Part shown: positions 13,001-23,707 of the stretch, piece after piece
How the letters are laid out: every line of letters starts with the position of its first letter
Position numbering within the stretch: the stretch's first letter is position 1
From: Oscarella lobularis
Lineage: Eukaryota; Porifera; Homoscleromorpha; Homosclerophorida; Oscarellidae
Direction of reading: 5' to 3'
Assembly (NCBI RefSeq): GCF_947507565.1
Contig: NC_089182.1
Location: 2,294,001-2,358,000 of the forward strand
DNA length: 64,000 nt
Position numbers and translations under genes: made by a program
The notes under the pieces: generated by a model
Told to the model about the DNA's origin: nothing
Database searches by the model: none
The model's input: only the letters and a program-made list of their open reading frames with translations

Positions 13001-13754
13001 CCGAACATGATACCAGTCAGGTACGTTCACGCACACGCGATGCAAACAGTTTAAGCTACTTTCTACCTACTAGAGTGTACCAGATGACCAAGGTCGAGTC
13101 ATTGGAAGAGCTCTTTAGCAAGTAAATAATATCTTAGGCCTAAGGATAGTTCTTGTGGTTGTCAATGGTCATTCTATAGTCTCCTGGCTGACTAACTCTG
13201 TTTTTCTCTCAGCTTCTGTTTCAAACAATTTAAAGGAAGACGCGAACGCCGATTGGCTTACAACGTTTCTCAAGGTCGGTTCTTATCTCCCAGTGGCATA
13301 CTCTTCTTTCGGCACCTAAAAGGTGACTAAGTGTTGCAGTTACATTTTTTGTGCGTGTACCTCTTCTCTTTAGAGCCTTGGAGTCAAGGTGTTAGCAAAT
13401 CAACAGGCAGACCTTATTTCTACAATCCCGTTAAGCAATCCGATTCCGTCTCCTTTCCACCGCCTGAAGCCCTTGGCTCATATAAGTAGGAGCAATTTAT
13501 TTATTCACTCATTTTACATTATCATTATCATTATTATTATTAATATTATTATTCTCCTCTTTCTCCTCAGCGACTGCCTAAAGAGTCGTCTGTTGTGGCA
13601 GTGGGGAGAACACGACATCAGCTTCCAATACAGCCTCGTCCATCCCAACGACAACGAGGATGAAGAGGAGGAGGAAGGAGAAGAAGAGTCAAAGCCCAGT
13701 CAACTGACCCGAACATCGATACTAAATTACATCAAAAGACTCAAGAAAAAATAG
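10004..13754 (+). CDS. CMTR1: Cap1 mRNA 2'-O-methyltransferase 1
   Basis: Nuclear enzyme that methylates the ribose of the first transcribed nucleotide of capped mRNA. It starts at ATG 10004 with a basic, Ser/Glu-rich N terminus. A G-patch follows after the first intron ([29 protein letters not shown]). The RrmJ/FtsJ-like catalytic fold has the SAM-binding motif [17 protein letters not shown] (about 11080) and the expected K-D-K-E tetrad: Lys in [10 protein letters not shown] (10920), Asp in VTGDGG (11430-11490), Lys in [13 protein letters not shown] (11650) and Glu in NSER (11770). C-terminal guanylyltransferase-like sequence follows, ending in an acidic stretch and a Lys-rich tail at 13754. 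Introns are short. The one before RAACK has no GT donor in range and appears to use GC (AATAG/GCACAA, about 10865). A neighbouring intron holds 19 consecutive G. Confidence 0.93.
10722..10740. repeat. Homopolymer tract of 19 G in a CMTR1 intron
   Basis: Nineteen G bases in a row on the plus strand, between the exon ending near 10706 and the exon starting near 10773. The length is probably variable between individuals and is prone to sequencing error. Confidence 0.9.
13524..13556. repeat. ATT/ATC microsatellite in the last CMTR1 intron
   Basis: A run of CATTAT and ATT trinucleotides lies between the penultimate CMTR1 coding segment and the exon coding for the [11 protein letters not shown] region. 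It is simple low-complexity sequence. Confidence 0.7.
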
Positions 13755-13945
13755 AGAAACGTTTCCCAGTTGCTTTGGCTGCAAAAGGCGGCCTGCTTTT
13801 GTTTCTTATACTTACAGCCTCTTTTGACGCCCTTAGTTTAATTAAAAGAAAGGGAGAGTCAAAGTACAGCTCTCAAACATCACAAAAAACCCAGGAGACA
13901 AAGTTTCTCCGCTACAAAGCTCGCTACAAAGTTCGCTGCCTACTC

Positions 13946-14692
13946 TTACATTTTCGAATATTTCTGAAAGTCGACACCCTTCTGAAGAGTGACTCTCATG
14001 ATGGCACCGTTATGCGTCTCATTCTCAAGCAACTCCAACATCCCCCCTATAACCACATCCATTTCAACTGTTCCCGCCTCTTCGGCATATTTCTTGAAGG
14101 CAGGATTGATCGCCATTCCCGCCTCGAGCATAGGCGTCCTAACCATCGTCGGACAAATAGCATTGACTCGTACGCCGCGCTTTTTCGCATAGCCCCACAC
14201 GCTCTTGGTGAAACCAAGCACGCCGTGCTTAGCAGCGCAATAGACGGGCGATACGGACATGGGAATCAGTCCACCCATGGAGGCGACGTTGATAACGACC
14301 CCGCCTCCACGAGACGCCATGTGCTCGATTGCCAAGTAGGTGCCGTCGATGACGGCCGATAGATTCGTATCGATCGTCGATTTCCAGTCGTCAGGATGCT
14401 CTACAGCGATCCCGGCGTTGTTGCATACGATATCGAGTCGGCCGAACGTCGATACTGTTCGCTCGAACGCCGAACGAAGCGACGTCGTGTTTGAGACGTC
14501 GCATTCGACGAAGAGAGCGCGCGACGACGCAGCGGACGTCGCGTTGAGCTCCGATTCGGCTTTGCGACCGTTTTCTGCGTTGAAATCGGCTACAGCAACG
14601 TTACAAGAGCGCTGGAGCAGAGCCGTGGCAAGCGCTCGGCCGATTCCGGACGCAGCGCCTGTTATAAGAGCCGCCTTTCCCCGCAGCGACAT
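13946..14692 (-). CDS. Short-chain dehydrogenase/reductase, HPGD-like
   Basis: Intronless 248-residue classical SDR that uses NAD(P). The cofactor motif is TGAASGIG (residues ~11-18). Asp at the end of beta-2 (VADFN) suggests NAD preference. NNAGI is at ~90 and the catalytic Ser/Tyr/Lys are in NVASMGG and YCAAK (about residues 137-156). The C terminus lacks the usual GG-rich end and instead has a region resembling 15-hydroxyprostaglandin dehydrogenase (EEAGTVEMDVVIGGMLELLEN). The substrate could be a prostaglandin-like or other small alcohol; that is inference. It lies tail-to-tail with CMTR1 (191 bp) and head-to-head with NDUFA7, with 35 bp between start codons. Being intronless among intron-rich genes, it may have arisen by retroposition or transfer. 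Confidence 0.88.
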   Translation of the reverse strand: MSLRGKAALITGAASGIGRALATALLQRSCNVAVADFNAENGRKAESELNATSAASSRALFVECDVSNTTSLRSAFERTVSTFGRLDIVCNNAGIAVEHPDDWKSTIDTNLSAVIDGTYLAIEHMASRGGGVVINVASMGGLIPMSVSPVYCAAKHGVLGFTKSVWGYAKKRGVRVNAICPTMVRTPMLEAGMAINPAFKKYAEEAGTVEMDVVIGGMLELLENETHNGAIMRVTLQKGVDFQKYSKM

Positions 14693-14727
14693 TGTTGTGC
14701 ATCCGGGAGGCGCTAAAGCAACGTGAC
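14693..14727. promoter_or_regulatory. Very short divergent promoter, SDR / NDUFA7
   Basis: Only 35 bp separate the SDR ATG on the minus strand from the NDUFA7 ATG on the plus strand. Core promoter elements must therefore lie within or overlap the opposite gene's 5' region. No TATA box is visible. Confidence 0.5.
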
Positions 14728-15223
14728 ATGGCGAAGCAGCCCACTTCGAGGCTTATTGTCGGTCTACGAAGACTTCTCATCGGGGTTAGGCGAATCTACG
14801 GACTTTATTTACCTATTAAGTACGTTTTCTGTGCAGAAAGACATCACGTCGCCGTATCGTTGGCCTGATACCGCCTCGACGCGGTCCGGCTATCTCATTT
14901 TCTCTTTGAAACGGCTCTCACGTCGAATTATTTTAGATCTCCACCCCCACCTAACCTACCCGATGGCCAAGGACACGGAATAAAAGCGAACTACTATCAC
15001 CGCAGAGATTTGCGACGAGAGGTCACGCCTCCTTTTGCTTGTCAAGTCCAGAAGCTGTTGGCTGAGGAGGGAGAAAAGAAACCCGAGCAGAAGTGCGGAA
15101 GTCGTCACGGATTCGAAATTCAATTTTCACAAAAATTCAATTTTAGGCAAATTGTCCCGGGCACAGCGTACAAGTGGCATTGGAAACGTCCTTGAGGTAT
15201 TTCAAAAAAAACACGGTGTATAG
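14728..15223 (+). CDS. NDUFA7: NADH dehydrogenase 1 alpha subcomplex subunit 7 (complex I B14.5a)
   Basis: Small accessory subunit of mitochondrial complex I, recovered by joining three short exons. Exon 1 (14728 to about 14784) encodes MAKQPTSRLIVGLRRLLIG. Exon 2 (about 14838-14884) encodes KDITSPYRWPDTASTR. Exon 3 from about 14938 encodes SPPPPNLPDGQGHG and NYYHRRDLRREVTPP. The last block matches the family signature PPPKLP...NNYYxxRDxRRExxPP. The two introns are about 53 bp each. The C terminus is uncertain: reading through gives TAG-free sequence to TGA at 15193-15195, and using a further small intron ending TTTTAG/GC gives a stop at 15221-15223. Individual exons are too short to stand out, so this gene is easily missed. 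Confidence 0.82.
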
Positions 15224-15269
15224 ACGTACTCGAAGGTATAGATATAATGGAATCTATTGTATCTATCCG

Positions 15270-17574
15270 CTAAACCGATTTGAGTCGAGTGCACGTGTCC
15301 GATCCCTTTTCTGATTGACCTCCCTCCAATTTCGCTATTCTGGTGCCGAATTGGATAGCTCTTTTAGGCAGGCGCGAACACCCCGGCAGACCGAGCAACG
15401 TAGCGACGTTCCTTAGGAGACGCTTTTCCCCTTGGCCCCGCGGCAAGCGCAAGTCAGCCTTAGTGCATTGCTTTGCTAATAACACGTACAGTTAATTAAT
15501 AAATGCGTACCTTAGACCACATTGGAAGGCTGTGTAGATAGTCGACCACTTCCTCGTCGAGGAAGGGAAAACGGGCTTCCTTGCCGTGATCGGATATGCA
15601 TCTAAAAAATAAAAAAGTCCTTTTTGCTATGAAAAAAGTCTGTTGGTATTTTTTTACCGGTCGTCGCGGCCCAGATTGCGAAACGATATGCGACACACGT
15701 CGTTTTCGATTTCGTTTACGAGACTTTTCCATGATCCTTGTCTAAGCGACATCGTAGATGTCGGAACGACGAGGGGAGGAATTGTCTCACTTGAATGCGT
15801 TTCGGTGACGCGAGTATCCGGCTAGTTGCTCGTCTGCTCCCATCCCAGCCAGTAGCACCTGCACAGTCTCAGTAGTATTTACTGTTTGATTAAAAATAGT
15901 AGGCAACTGTACTTTGGCTGACGATTGGTAAGGGCAGAGTCCATCTAATCGATTAAGATGCGGCAAATGAGAGAAAGACGCGTACTCGTTCGATAATACT
16001 GACCAGAACCATTGGTGCCCGTGCCTCTTGATGCAAACCACAATGCGCACCCTATGCTATCGTCTAGTACGGTGCACAGCGGGTAGACCAGTCGACGTAT
16101 GCGTGTTTCTCTGCGGGTAAAAAATGCACAGTAGATATGCAGGCAATAAGAGATCACCTCATCTCTTGTAGTTCAGCTCGCGTAACGTCAATCTAAGGCG
16201 GAGACGTTATACGTTTGCCGTGGCTTCAGTTCGAAACGTTTACTTGCACGAAATTCCACTTTCGCGTAGGAAATGCGGCAGATAGTTCCTCAAAACCAGC
16301 TAGGCCTGTTTTTCTGTCTGGAACAGCGTACTGATCCGCGGGTACTTTTTGTTCAAATGCTACATTGAGTAGATCAATGGGTTCGCCTTCAGGAAAAGTT
16401 CTAAGTAGGAATCATTAGAGTGACATGATCAACTTATTTGTAAACTGACTTGTGAGCTAAGGCAGCTATGACCATCGAGTCAATACCACCAGAAAAGAGA
16501 ACTCCAAGTTTGGGCTTGAGATCTTTCCCGAGAGCGATGTTTTCAGTGCGTTTTCTAACGGAGGCTTTTAAAAGAGATGCGAATTTTTCAGCATTAGTCT
16601 CGTCAAGAAACAATTCAACTGGCATTTCTCTGTTCAGACGACGTATCGGCGGTTTTAGACGTTCATTGTAGTCAATTTTTGCACTCGTAAACTGTGGAAT
16701 CTTTAGTTCTCCGATGGCATCTAGTAAGAACGATTTGCAATAGGGAGGAGGAATGTCCGGTTCTTGATGCCAACAGTAGGCAACCAACGAAAGTTTTTGA
16801 TCTTAAAAAATATTAACCAAAAGTTCAAAACATGCGTATCTACGCTACCTTTGATTGTTTGAGCTACACTTAGACAGTAGACACCGGATGCTGGCACCTC
16901 ATTCCACTTAAGAGTAGAGAGTAATAGAACGTGCACCAACTCTGTATACTAAACGCATACATTATGTATGCTGTCAGCAACAGATGACAATCCAAATTGG
17001 AATTGAGATTCATCGTTGCTCGATACATGCCACAGTAGACTCCTTCGACCGAAGTAATCTCGACCAAACCACAGTTTTTGGACGTTCGCCTACGGAAAAG
17101 AATGATCCCTTTCCTCTAACTCAAAGTGTAACCATACTTGCCAAAATACGAATGCCCACGGACCTCTAATTTGTGCAATAGTGCTTAAAATTTCGTCGTC
17201 ATTTGAACACTTATTTAAATTCTCAAAAATGATTTTCGTATCGTTTTCGTCCTTATCAACCTAGCGCGTTAACGTCACCCACACTTTAGATCAATTTTTT
17301 TGCTACGGAGCTACAGCACCGCGAATCCGTCGAAAACTTCGCCGTTCCACAGAAAAGTATTTTCGCGGTCATTCTGAATGGGTTGCGCGGTGCAATGGGC
17401 TCCTCTCAGATGCAATACGCCTGCTAGGAACTCCATGCAGCAACGGCGCGATGGAGTCAAAACGACTCGACCCTGCGAGTCGGGTCCTCGATGCTTTAGA
17501 GCCTCGTGCAAGTCGTTGGACTTATAAGGATCGTCGTTGAACCTCAACACGAGCCAATAGCAAATGCCACACAT
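15270..17574 (-). CDS. ASNSD1: Asparagine synthetase domain-containing protein 1
   Basis: Multi-exon gene for a class-II glutamine amidotransferase/asparagine synthetase-like protein. The N-terminal Ntn domain begins MCGIC with Cys2 as nucleophile, followed by [14 protein letters not shown] and [10 protein letters not shown]. The ATP pyrophosphatase domain has the PP-loop [13 protein letters not shown] (about 16500) and the later motif [18 protein letters not shown] (about 15830). The C-terminal segment has [22 protein letters not shown] and then [23 protein letters not shown], a signature that separates ASNSD1 from true asparagine synthetase. The stop is at 15270-15272. The cellular function of the family is poorly known. 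It shares a 72-bp divergent promoter with GET3. Confidence 0.92.
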
Positions 17575-17646
17575 TCTGCAGTAGGAGCTACTAAAGCGCG
17601 CTTCTTGTTTTGCTATTAGCGCGCTAGACGGCGAACGAACACGACT
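17575..17646. promoter_or_regulatory. Divergent promoter, ASNSD1 / GET3
   Basis: 72 bp separate the two start codons. The segment is GC-rich and contains a near-palindromic TTAGCGCGCTA stretch around 17616-17626 that could bind a shared regulator (inference). Confidence 0.5.
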
Positions 17647-19234
17647 ATGGCCGAAGCTGTAGTCGATCTCGAAGGTTCTCTGCGAAACGTAATCGAGCAG
17701 AGCTCACTCAAATGGATTTTTGTTGGCGGGAAAGGAGGCGTAGGCAAGACGACATGCAGGTGAGACCATGTATCCATGCTGCTCACTGTACAAACTACGA
17801 TATAGCGGGCGCTTGCTGTACATACCTTTCTCGTAGACAGTAATTAAAAAAGGCCTTTTAGTCAATAGGTGGCAGATACATTGGGTTCATTTTTGAACGT
17901 GTAATTTTAATTAATTAATTAAAAAGTGTTCTTTCCCCCCGAGTTCTTTCTTTTTTGTCGTGGCTTAGCTGCAGCTTGGCCGCTCAATTGGCGACGGTGC
18001 GCGAAAAAGTTCTCATCATTTCCACCGATCCGGCTCACAACGTCTCGGACGCGTTTCAGCAGAAATTCTCGCGCTCTCCGACGCTCGTCGACGGCTTTCA
18101 AAACCTTTATGCAATGGTAAAGAAGAGAAGAAGGGGAGAGAGCCAACGACACTAGTGTCTCTCCATCTTAGGAAATCGATTCGCAACTGGCCGACTTGTC
18201 TGAGCTTCCCGACGCTTTAGCTGATCCCGGTAGAGCCAGAAATGCTACCGTCACGCGTCTCCATCTCTTCCTTTCGCAGAAAAGAGGCCTATCATGAAAA
18301 AAGTCCTTCAAGAAGTCATAGGCACTTTTCCTGGGATCGACGAGGCTATGAGCTTTGCTGAAGTCATGCGGTGAGCGCGCGAGCGAGAGGCGTCTCTGTG
18401 GTCGGCAATTTTGTTGCTGTAGTCTCGTTCAAAGTATGGATTTCTCTGTCGTCGTTTTTGACACCGCACCTACCGGGCATACCCTTCGACTTCTCTCCTT
18501 TCCTTCAATCATTGAAAAGACCCTGGGTAAACTAATGAATTTGAAATCGAAAATCAGCGGCGCATTCGGACAGGTGCTAATATTTTTTTGATTAATCTAC
18601 GTAATTATGCATGTGTGCATAGCTCGGCAGTTTTCTGGGACTCGGCGAAATGTCTAGCGACGAATTAACGAAAAAGTTTGACGAGCTGCTTCCCGTCATC
18701 AAGCAAATCAACGAACAATTTAGCGACGAAGTAGGGATACTGGCATAATGTGATATGACTTTCTTCTGTTTCTTTAGAGCCAAACGACTTTTGTGTGCGT
18801 TTGCATAGCCGAATTCTTTTCCCTATACGAAACGGAACGACTCATCCAGGAACTAGCCAAGTACAAAATCGACACGCACAACATCATCGTCAATCAGCTC
18901 ATCTTTCCCTTGAAGACAAATTGTATGCAGGACATGCTCATAGATTTTGTTTGAGAAGAGGTGTTCTCTCTTTCAGCGAGCGCTCCCGGTTGCGACGTCT
19001 GCGAGGCGCGAAGACGAGTCCAAGCGAAGTACCTGGATCAGGTAAAAGATCTCCCAAAACGCTTGACTGCCTCTTGACTATCTTTACATAAAGATAGGAG
19101 ACTTGTACGAAGATTTTCACGTGACGAAGTTGCCTCTGTTGACGAATGAAGTGCGCGGGCGCGATCAGGTCGTCAAATTCTCTGGCATACTCTTGACGCC
19201 GCCGAAACCGACCGACAAGCCCTCGTCACTGTAG
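17647..19234 (+). CDS. GET3: ATPase GET3/TRC40 (ASNA1), tail-anchored protein targeting
   Basis: Cytosolic ATPase that captures tail-anchored membrane proteins and delivers them to the ER. It starts at ATG 17647. The deviant Walker A P-loop [10 protein letters not shown] is split by the first intron. Switch I is [16 protein letters not shown], switch II is [16 protein letters not shown] (about 18465), and the hydrophobic TRC40 insert is around [23 protein letters not shown] is the A-loop region (about 18885). The CxxC zinc-binding pair that makes the dimer is present as CDVC (about 18995). It ends TDKPSSL with TAG at 19232-19234. The length, about 340 residues after splicing, is normal for animals. 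Confidence 0.94.
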
Positions 19235-19370
19235 AAGCCAACAGTAAGACAGCAGAATTGGGCCCCCGAATCCAAAGAACAGTGCTGCCCCCTTTTAACG
19301 CGTTATTCGAAAACGTAGATATTCCCAAGAACGTACAAAAGGAAGCAATATATAGAAAACGGTAACTATT

Positions 19371-20228
19371 CTAAGTGAATCTGCCTCCGTCAATATTGGT
19401 GATCGTTCCCGTCATGTAAGAGGCGTCGTCGCTGAAAAGAAACGAAACGACGGAACTCACTTCGTCCAATCGTCCGAGCCGTTTCATGGGCGTTCCGTTG
19501 AGCATGCTCGTCGCTTGGGACCGAATCATTTCGTCTTCGGATTCCGCCGGCGCTCGGCAACGAGCCTGACCTTTCACTTGACTGTCCCACATCTTTCCCT
19601 CGAGAATCCCCGGCGCTATGGCGCACACGCGAATCCCGTGTCGAGCGAGATCTTTCGCCGCCGATTTCGTCATGCCGACGACGGCGTGCTTCGAGCTCGC
19701 GTAGGCGACCATATTCGTCGGGCCGACGAGACCGGCGAGACTCGCCGTGTTGACGATGACGCCGCCGTTTCCGCTCGCGATCATCGCCTCGGACGCGTAC
19801 TTGAGACAGAGAAAAACGCCGTGCACGTTGATTTTCATGATTTGAGCGAAGGCGTCTGACGGGTATTTGTCCGTCGGCGCGAATGGGCCTTGGATGCCGG
19901 CGTTGTTGAACAGGAAGTCGATTTTGCCAAATTTGGTCACGGTTTGGGAAATTAATTTTTTGACGTCATCTTCTTCTGTGACGTCAGCGGGGATCGTTAG
20001 AATGCGTGCTGGTGGGTTTGATTCTAGGAGGCGTTCGCGAAGGCGTCGAAGGTCGTCCGATTTCGAGGCTAAGTCGGTCAGAACGACAATGCAGCCGTCT
20101 GAGCAAAGACGTGTCGCCGTCGCTGAACCAATGTCACCTGCTGCTCCGGTAAGGAGGGCTACCTTGTCTTTTAGACCTCTTCTGCTGTCCATATAATCGG
20201 GTCTATCCGGGACGAACAGTGCCAACAC
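19371..20228 (-). CDS. Short-chain dehydrogenase/reductase (classical, intronless)
   Basis: A 285-residue classical SDR; the likelier start is the second Met (MDSRRGLKDKVALL, 20192). The motifs are TGAAGDIG (cofactor), Asp at the end of beta-2 (TDLA, NAD preference), FNNAGIQGP, the catalytic Ser in NTASLAG, and YASSKHAVVGMTKSAAKDLA with Tyr/Lys. The C terminus VVSFLFSDDASYMTGTITNIDGG is the typical ending of bacterial-type FabG-like SDRs. The substrate is unknown. No intron is seen in the whole frame, unlike the flanking GET3 and OAS-like genes. A bacterial origin is possible but unproven. Confidence 0.88.
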   Translation of the reverse strand: MLALFVPDRPDYMDSRRGLKDKVALLTGAAGDIGSATATRLCSDGCIVVLTDLASKSDDLRRLRERLLESNPPARILTIPADVTEEDDVKKLISQTVTKFGKIDFLFNNAGIQGPFAPTDKYPSDAFAQIMKINVHGVFLCLKYASEAMIASGNGGVIVNTASLAGLVGPTNMVAYASSKHAVVGMTKSAAKDLARHGIRVCAIAPGILEGKMWDSQVKGQARCRAPAESEDEMIRSQATSMLNGTPMKRLGRLDEVSSVVSFLFSDDASYMTGTITNIDGGRFT

Positions 20229-20352
20229 ACCTAGCGCGCGAGGACAGAAAATCGTGGAGAAAGCTGAAAGCCAGGGAGAAAGCGACGAACACAGGACAAA
20301 CGGATGCTGAAAAGAAAACGCAAGGCTTGTCTTAGTTTATTTTTTTGTGTAA

Positions 20353-21677
20353 TCAGTAGGGAATCCCCAGTTCTTGTCGAAATTTTTCGACGTTGCGTGG
20401 AAACTCGCTCCAATCTCCAATACCAGATCTAGCGACGTTGTTCACCGGATTCGCCGGATCCTGAATGACTCTCTGAGCTTCTCCAAACGAGTAAGTCTCG
20501 GGATCGTTGTACTTAGACCAAGAAATTCTACGGCATCATGTATGCCATCTAAAGAAATATTTCCATATTGCTCACCGCAGCGGCGGAGGTTGTCTCACAA
20601 GTCTGCAAAACTCAGACAGTACCGCAGTTCTATCAAAGTACATGTGGCCTGTGTAACACAACATAAACAAGGCTCTTGAAAAGGGAAGATTGAGAACGAC
20701 ATGCGAACCTGTATTTTCACTTGCTTTGATAACGAGAAGAGTGATAAGGTAGGAACTGGGCTTGTATTTTTTATAGCTCCAATATGCACGTTTCTTTGAC
20801 CAATATTTCACGATTCTGATAAGATCCTTCACCTGTAAAAATAACGGGTTAGTATTTTATGATTGATATAGTATTACATGCCTCGTTTCTTTGATGAGAC
20901 ACAAACTCTACTTGAAGTTTAGCAGCTCCCCTTGAGTACCTACAGTACATACAGATGAGTGACGCGTTTTCTTCAAATTGATTGGGCAGTTACCATTGGT
21001 ACTGCTCCTGTGTATGGTACTTGACGCAAAGTTTGTAGAGTCCTTCATATTTTTCTGGGTCTCTCGACCAGTCATATGTTGGCAGCAAGTCAACATCGTA
21101 ACCTCCGCATTTGAATTGAAGAGCGAATCTTGTCCGTTCCCAGTCGCTACAGCACGGTATTGCACGACCAAGCATCGAATTCGGCATGTTTGAAATGTTG
21201 GGATACTGCTTTGCTTCGCCTCGTCTCAGCGCTGTTTTCAGCGCTTCAAGGGCACGAGGAAGCCAGTCAGCGTTGTCTTCCTTTGGTACTTCTAAATTAG
21301 ACACATTTAGGCTATGGTTGAGTTCAGCGGGGAAGACTTCTGTGCCTTGGCTCATCACGACGAGATCAATGTCTGCTTCCTCGCTGGTAGTCGTACCCTG
21401 TCCTAGTGAACCGCTTTCAACCACTTCGGACACTCGAAACGGACAATGATTCTGAAAGCAAGAAAGAAATTAACAATCATCTCAAGACTAAAGAAACGGC
21501 GCATGTACGTCCACTTTCACACTTAAATGTTAAGCTCGTTGTTTAGGTTAGAGTTGGTTTGCGGATCAGTGGGTCCGGACTTACGTGCAGGTACCGAACA
21601 AGGAAGTTAACAACTCTTTGATGGTTGTCCAGCTTATGCTGGGGTGGGCGAGCAGCACTGAGCTGGGCGTCGACCAT
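20353..21677 (-). CDS. 2'-5'-oligoadenylate synthetase-like nucleotidyltransferase
   Basis: Multi-exon member of the OAS fold. The first exon encodes MVDAQLSAARPPQHKLDN and joins HCPFRVSEVVESGSLGQGTTT. This is the nucleotidyltransferase P-loop region and is followed by EADIDLVVM, which carries the two metal-binding Asp. The third Asp lies in GGYDVDLLPTYDW (about 21080). Downstream is LIRIVKYWSKKR (about 20800) and the C-terminal OAS signature VIQDPANPVNNVARSGIGDW (about 20440), ending GIPY and TGA at 20353-20355. All three catalytic Asp are present, so it is probably active. Vertebrate OAS make 2-5A on dsRNA; sponges carry OAS families whose RNA requirement differs. It lies in tandem with ZNG1, about 157 bp downstream of that gene's stop. 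Confidence 0.87.
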
Positions 21678-21833
21678 GCTGAGCAACGTGCGTTGAGACT
21701 TCTGTTGGGAAGAAAGAGAAAGGGGACTCCACCCTGACGTTTGACGTCATGCCACGTGCGGTAATTATCCCGGGAAATTAAAGTGCACGTGGTAGTCAAT
21801 CTCATTAATCTCTCTCTGGTATTCTAAGATATA

Positions 21834-23588
21834 TCATGCATTGCAAAATTCCTGCAACGAGTTTTCGAGTGCTGCTTTATCGAGACCTTTTCCTGCTCGC
21901 ATTCCAGTGTAAGTGTGAGTATCTGATAACTAATTGGTCTCACCAATTATTACAATGCATGTCATCTTCTCTTCGTCCTCTTTCCAAGGAACAGTCTGGA
22001 CGACTTCGAAAGTTTCCCTAACGCCTTGTACAACATTTCGAAGAAGGCAATCGCGCACAACGACAACTCCCTGCAAAGCAGACTGCTCAAGAAGAAGCAA
22101 GTCAAGTAAGGCAACTACGAACCTTTAGTCTTAGAATTTCCATTGAATCTTTTACCGCTTTCTCCCAAAGAAGAGCCTGCGAGAACAGTGTATAGAGATA
22201 GAGTACATGCCAGTAACGATTGCCTAACCTGAAGCCATTTATCAAGTGACTCCCGCTTGATATCTCTCTTTGTTTCAAATGTCACCGTCGTGATGCTAGG
22301 CTAAAAGGTTTGTATAAAAAAGTGCACTCTCTGCTTGAGCAATTTATTATACTGAGTGCCAGTGATGAGAGTGAAATGCTGAAGGCGTTTCTCTCGAATT
22401 CAATTCTCTAAAATAGTTGTGAGATTGCTCTCTAGTTACACAACTAAAAGTATACCGGTGTGGGTCGAATGCTTTTAAATCAAGAATAACAGAGACGTCG
22501 ATTCTATAAGACTAAGGAGTCAAGCTAAATCAGAGTTCATATATTGCCTATCCATACTTGCATTGATGCGTAGCATGTACTGTAGCCTGTCCGTTTGTTT
22601 CTCTACGGAACGAATGGCTAACTAAAAGGCCTTCAATGTCATGTACCGTGTACCCAATGTGTCTTTCTACTCTCATGCGTTCAGCTTCGCTCACTGCATC
22701 TGTTTTGTTGAGTAGGATAAGGTCGGCTAGAGCAATCTGCCTAAACAAAATATCTAGATAGTGTGCACAATCATTAATTCGTTCAGCTTCACTTCATCAG
22801 TAGTTCACTTGTATCTTCTGTCAGTTGCTGGCGATATATGGTATACGGTTTATCTGGCGCTATAGAAGAGCAGACTCACCTTTTCATAGTGACTCAAATC
22901 CACAACAGTAACAATACCTATTATAGTAGAATACCAACTTCTTTTATTTCTAGAACACGGTTTTACCATCAATGAAAAGATCACTCTCAATAGCGTCGTC
23001 TAGCCAAAACATAGTAGCAATGGGACCTAAAGACGGAAGACTGCACTAGCAGCTCATATGAAAAAAGCGCAGCTTTACCTGGGTCAGCAAGTCCACTCGT
23101 TTCTAGCAAGATGTAATCAAATTTGCCCCTTTTCTCCATCAGGCTCTCAATAGCCAGCACCCCAGAGTCTCTATAGCAACACCATATATGGAAAAATTAT
23201 ATAATAAATAATTCACTTCACTGCACAGCACAGACAGCCGTTACGAAGTTCGATCCATTCTTCGTACATCTTGCCATCGACATTCACAGCTAGAGACTCC
23301 TCAATGCCTTTTCCTAATTTAAATTTAAGTGATTCGTGTATTTACTTATTATCTGGGCATGCCCAGTAAACATACCTTCTCCGAATTCGTTGAGAACGAC
23401 GGCGATGCGCTTTCCGTGCTGCTCTTTCAAGACGTGCATCATGAGAGTCGTCTTTCCGGCTCCTTTGCAACCGAAAAGGTTAAAATGAGAACTCAAACTG
23501 TTTCTTTACCTAAAAATCCTGTAATGACAGTGACGGGAATCTTTTTGCTTGGATCCACGAGTGTCGGGGCCTCCTCGTCGTCATCCAT
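21834..23588 (-). CDS. ZNG1: Zinc-regulated GTPase metalloprotein activator (CBWD/COG0523)
   Basis: GTP-driven zinc metallochaperone. It starts [20 protein letters not shown] at 23588. The Walker A GFLGAGKTT is rebuilt across the first intron. The COG0523 metal motif is complete as RNGCLCCAV (about 23225). [12 protein letters not shown] (about 23100), VDLSHYEK and NKTD (about 22700) complete the G domain. The C-terminal CobW-C domain sits on small exons: [14 protein letters not shown] (about 22460), [20 protein letters not shown] (about 22260), [17 protein letters not shown] (about 22150), then [29 protein letters not shown] and [18 protein letters not shown] with TGA at 21834-21836. The 3' exons are shorter than 120 bp and overlap misleading plus-strand frames. 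Confidence 0.9.
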
Positions 23589-23707
23589 GATGAAAATTGA
23601 GATCGAGGTCGAGACAAGACAAATGTTTGTTGCAGTACCGCGCGGAACTGAAGAATTCGAGCAAAAACTTGCAGGTCACGTGAATGTACAGTGCGCGCGC
23701 TGGCGTC
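23589..23707. promoter_or_regulatory. Divergent promoter, ZNG1 / kynureninase
   Basis: About 119 bp separate the two start codons. A CACGTG E-box lies at about 23676. No TATA box is seen. Confidence 0.5.

Noticed and set aside
21836-22110. Apparent plus-strand C terminus ([14 protein letters not shown]...)
   Set aside because: The minus strand in the same place encodes the ZNG1 C-terminal exons ([18 protein letters not shown]), which match the family; the plus-strand reading is a shadow.
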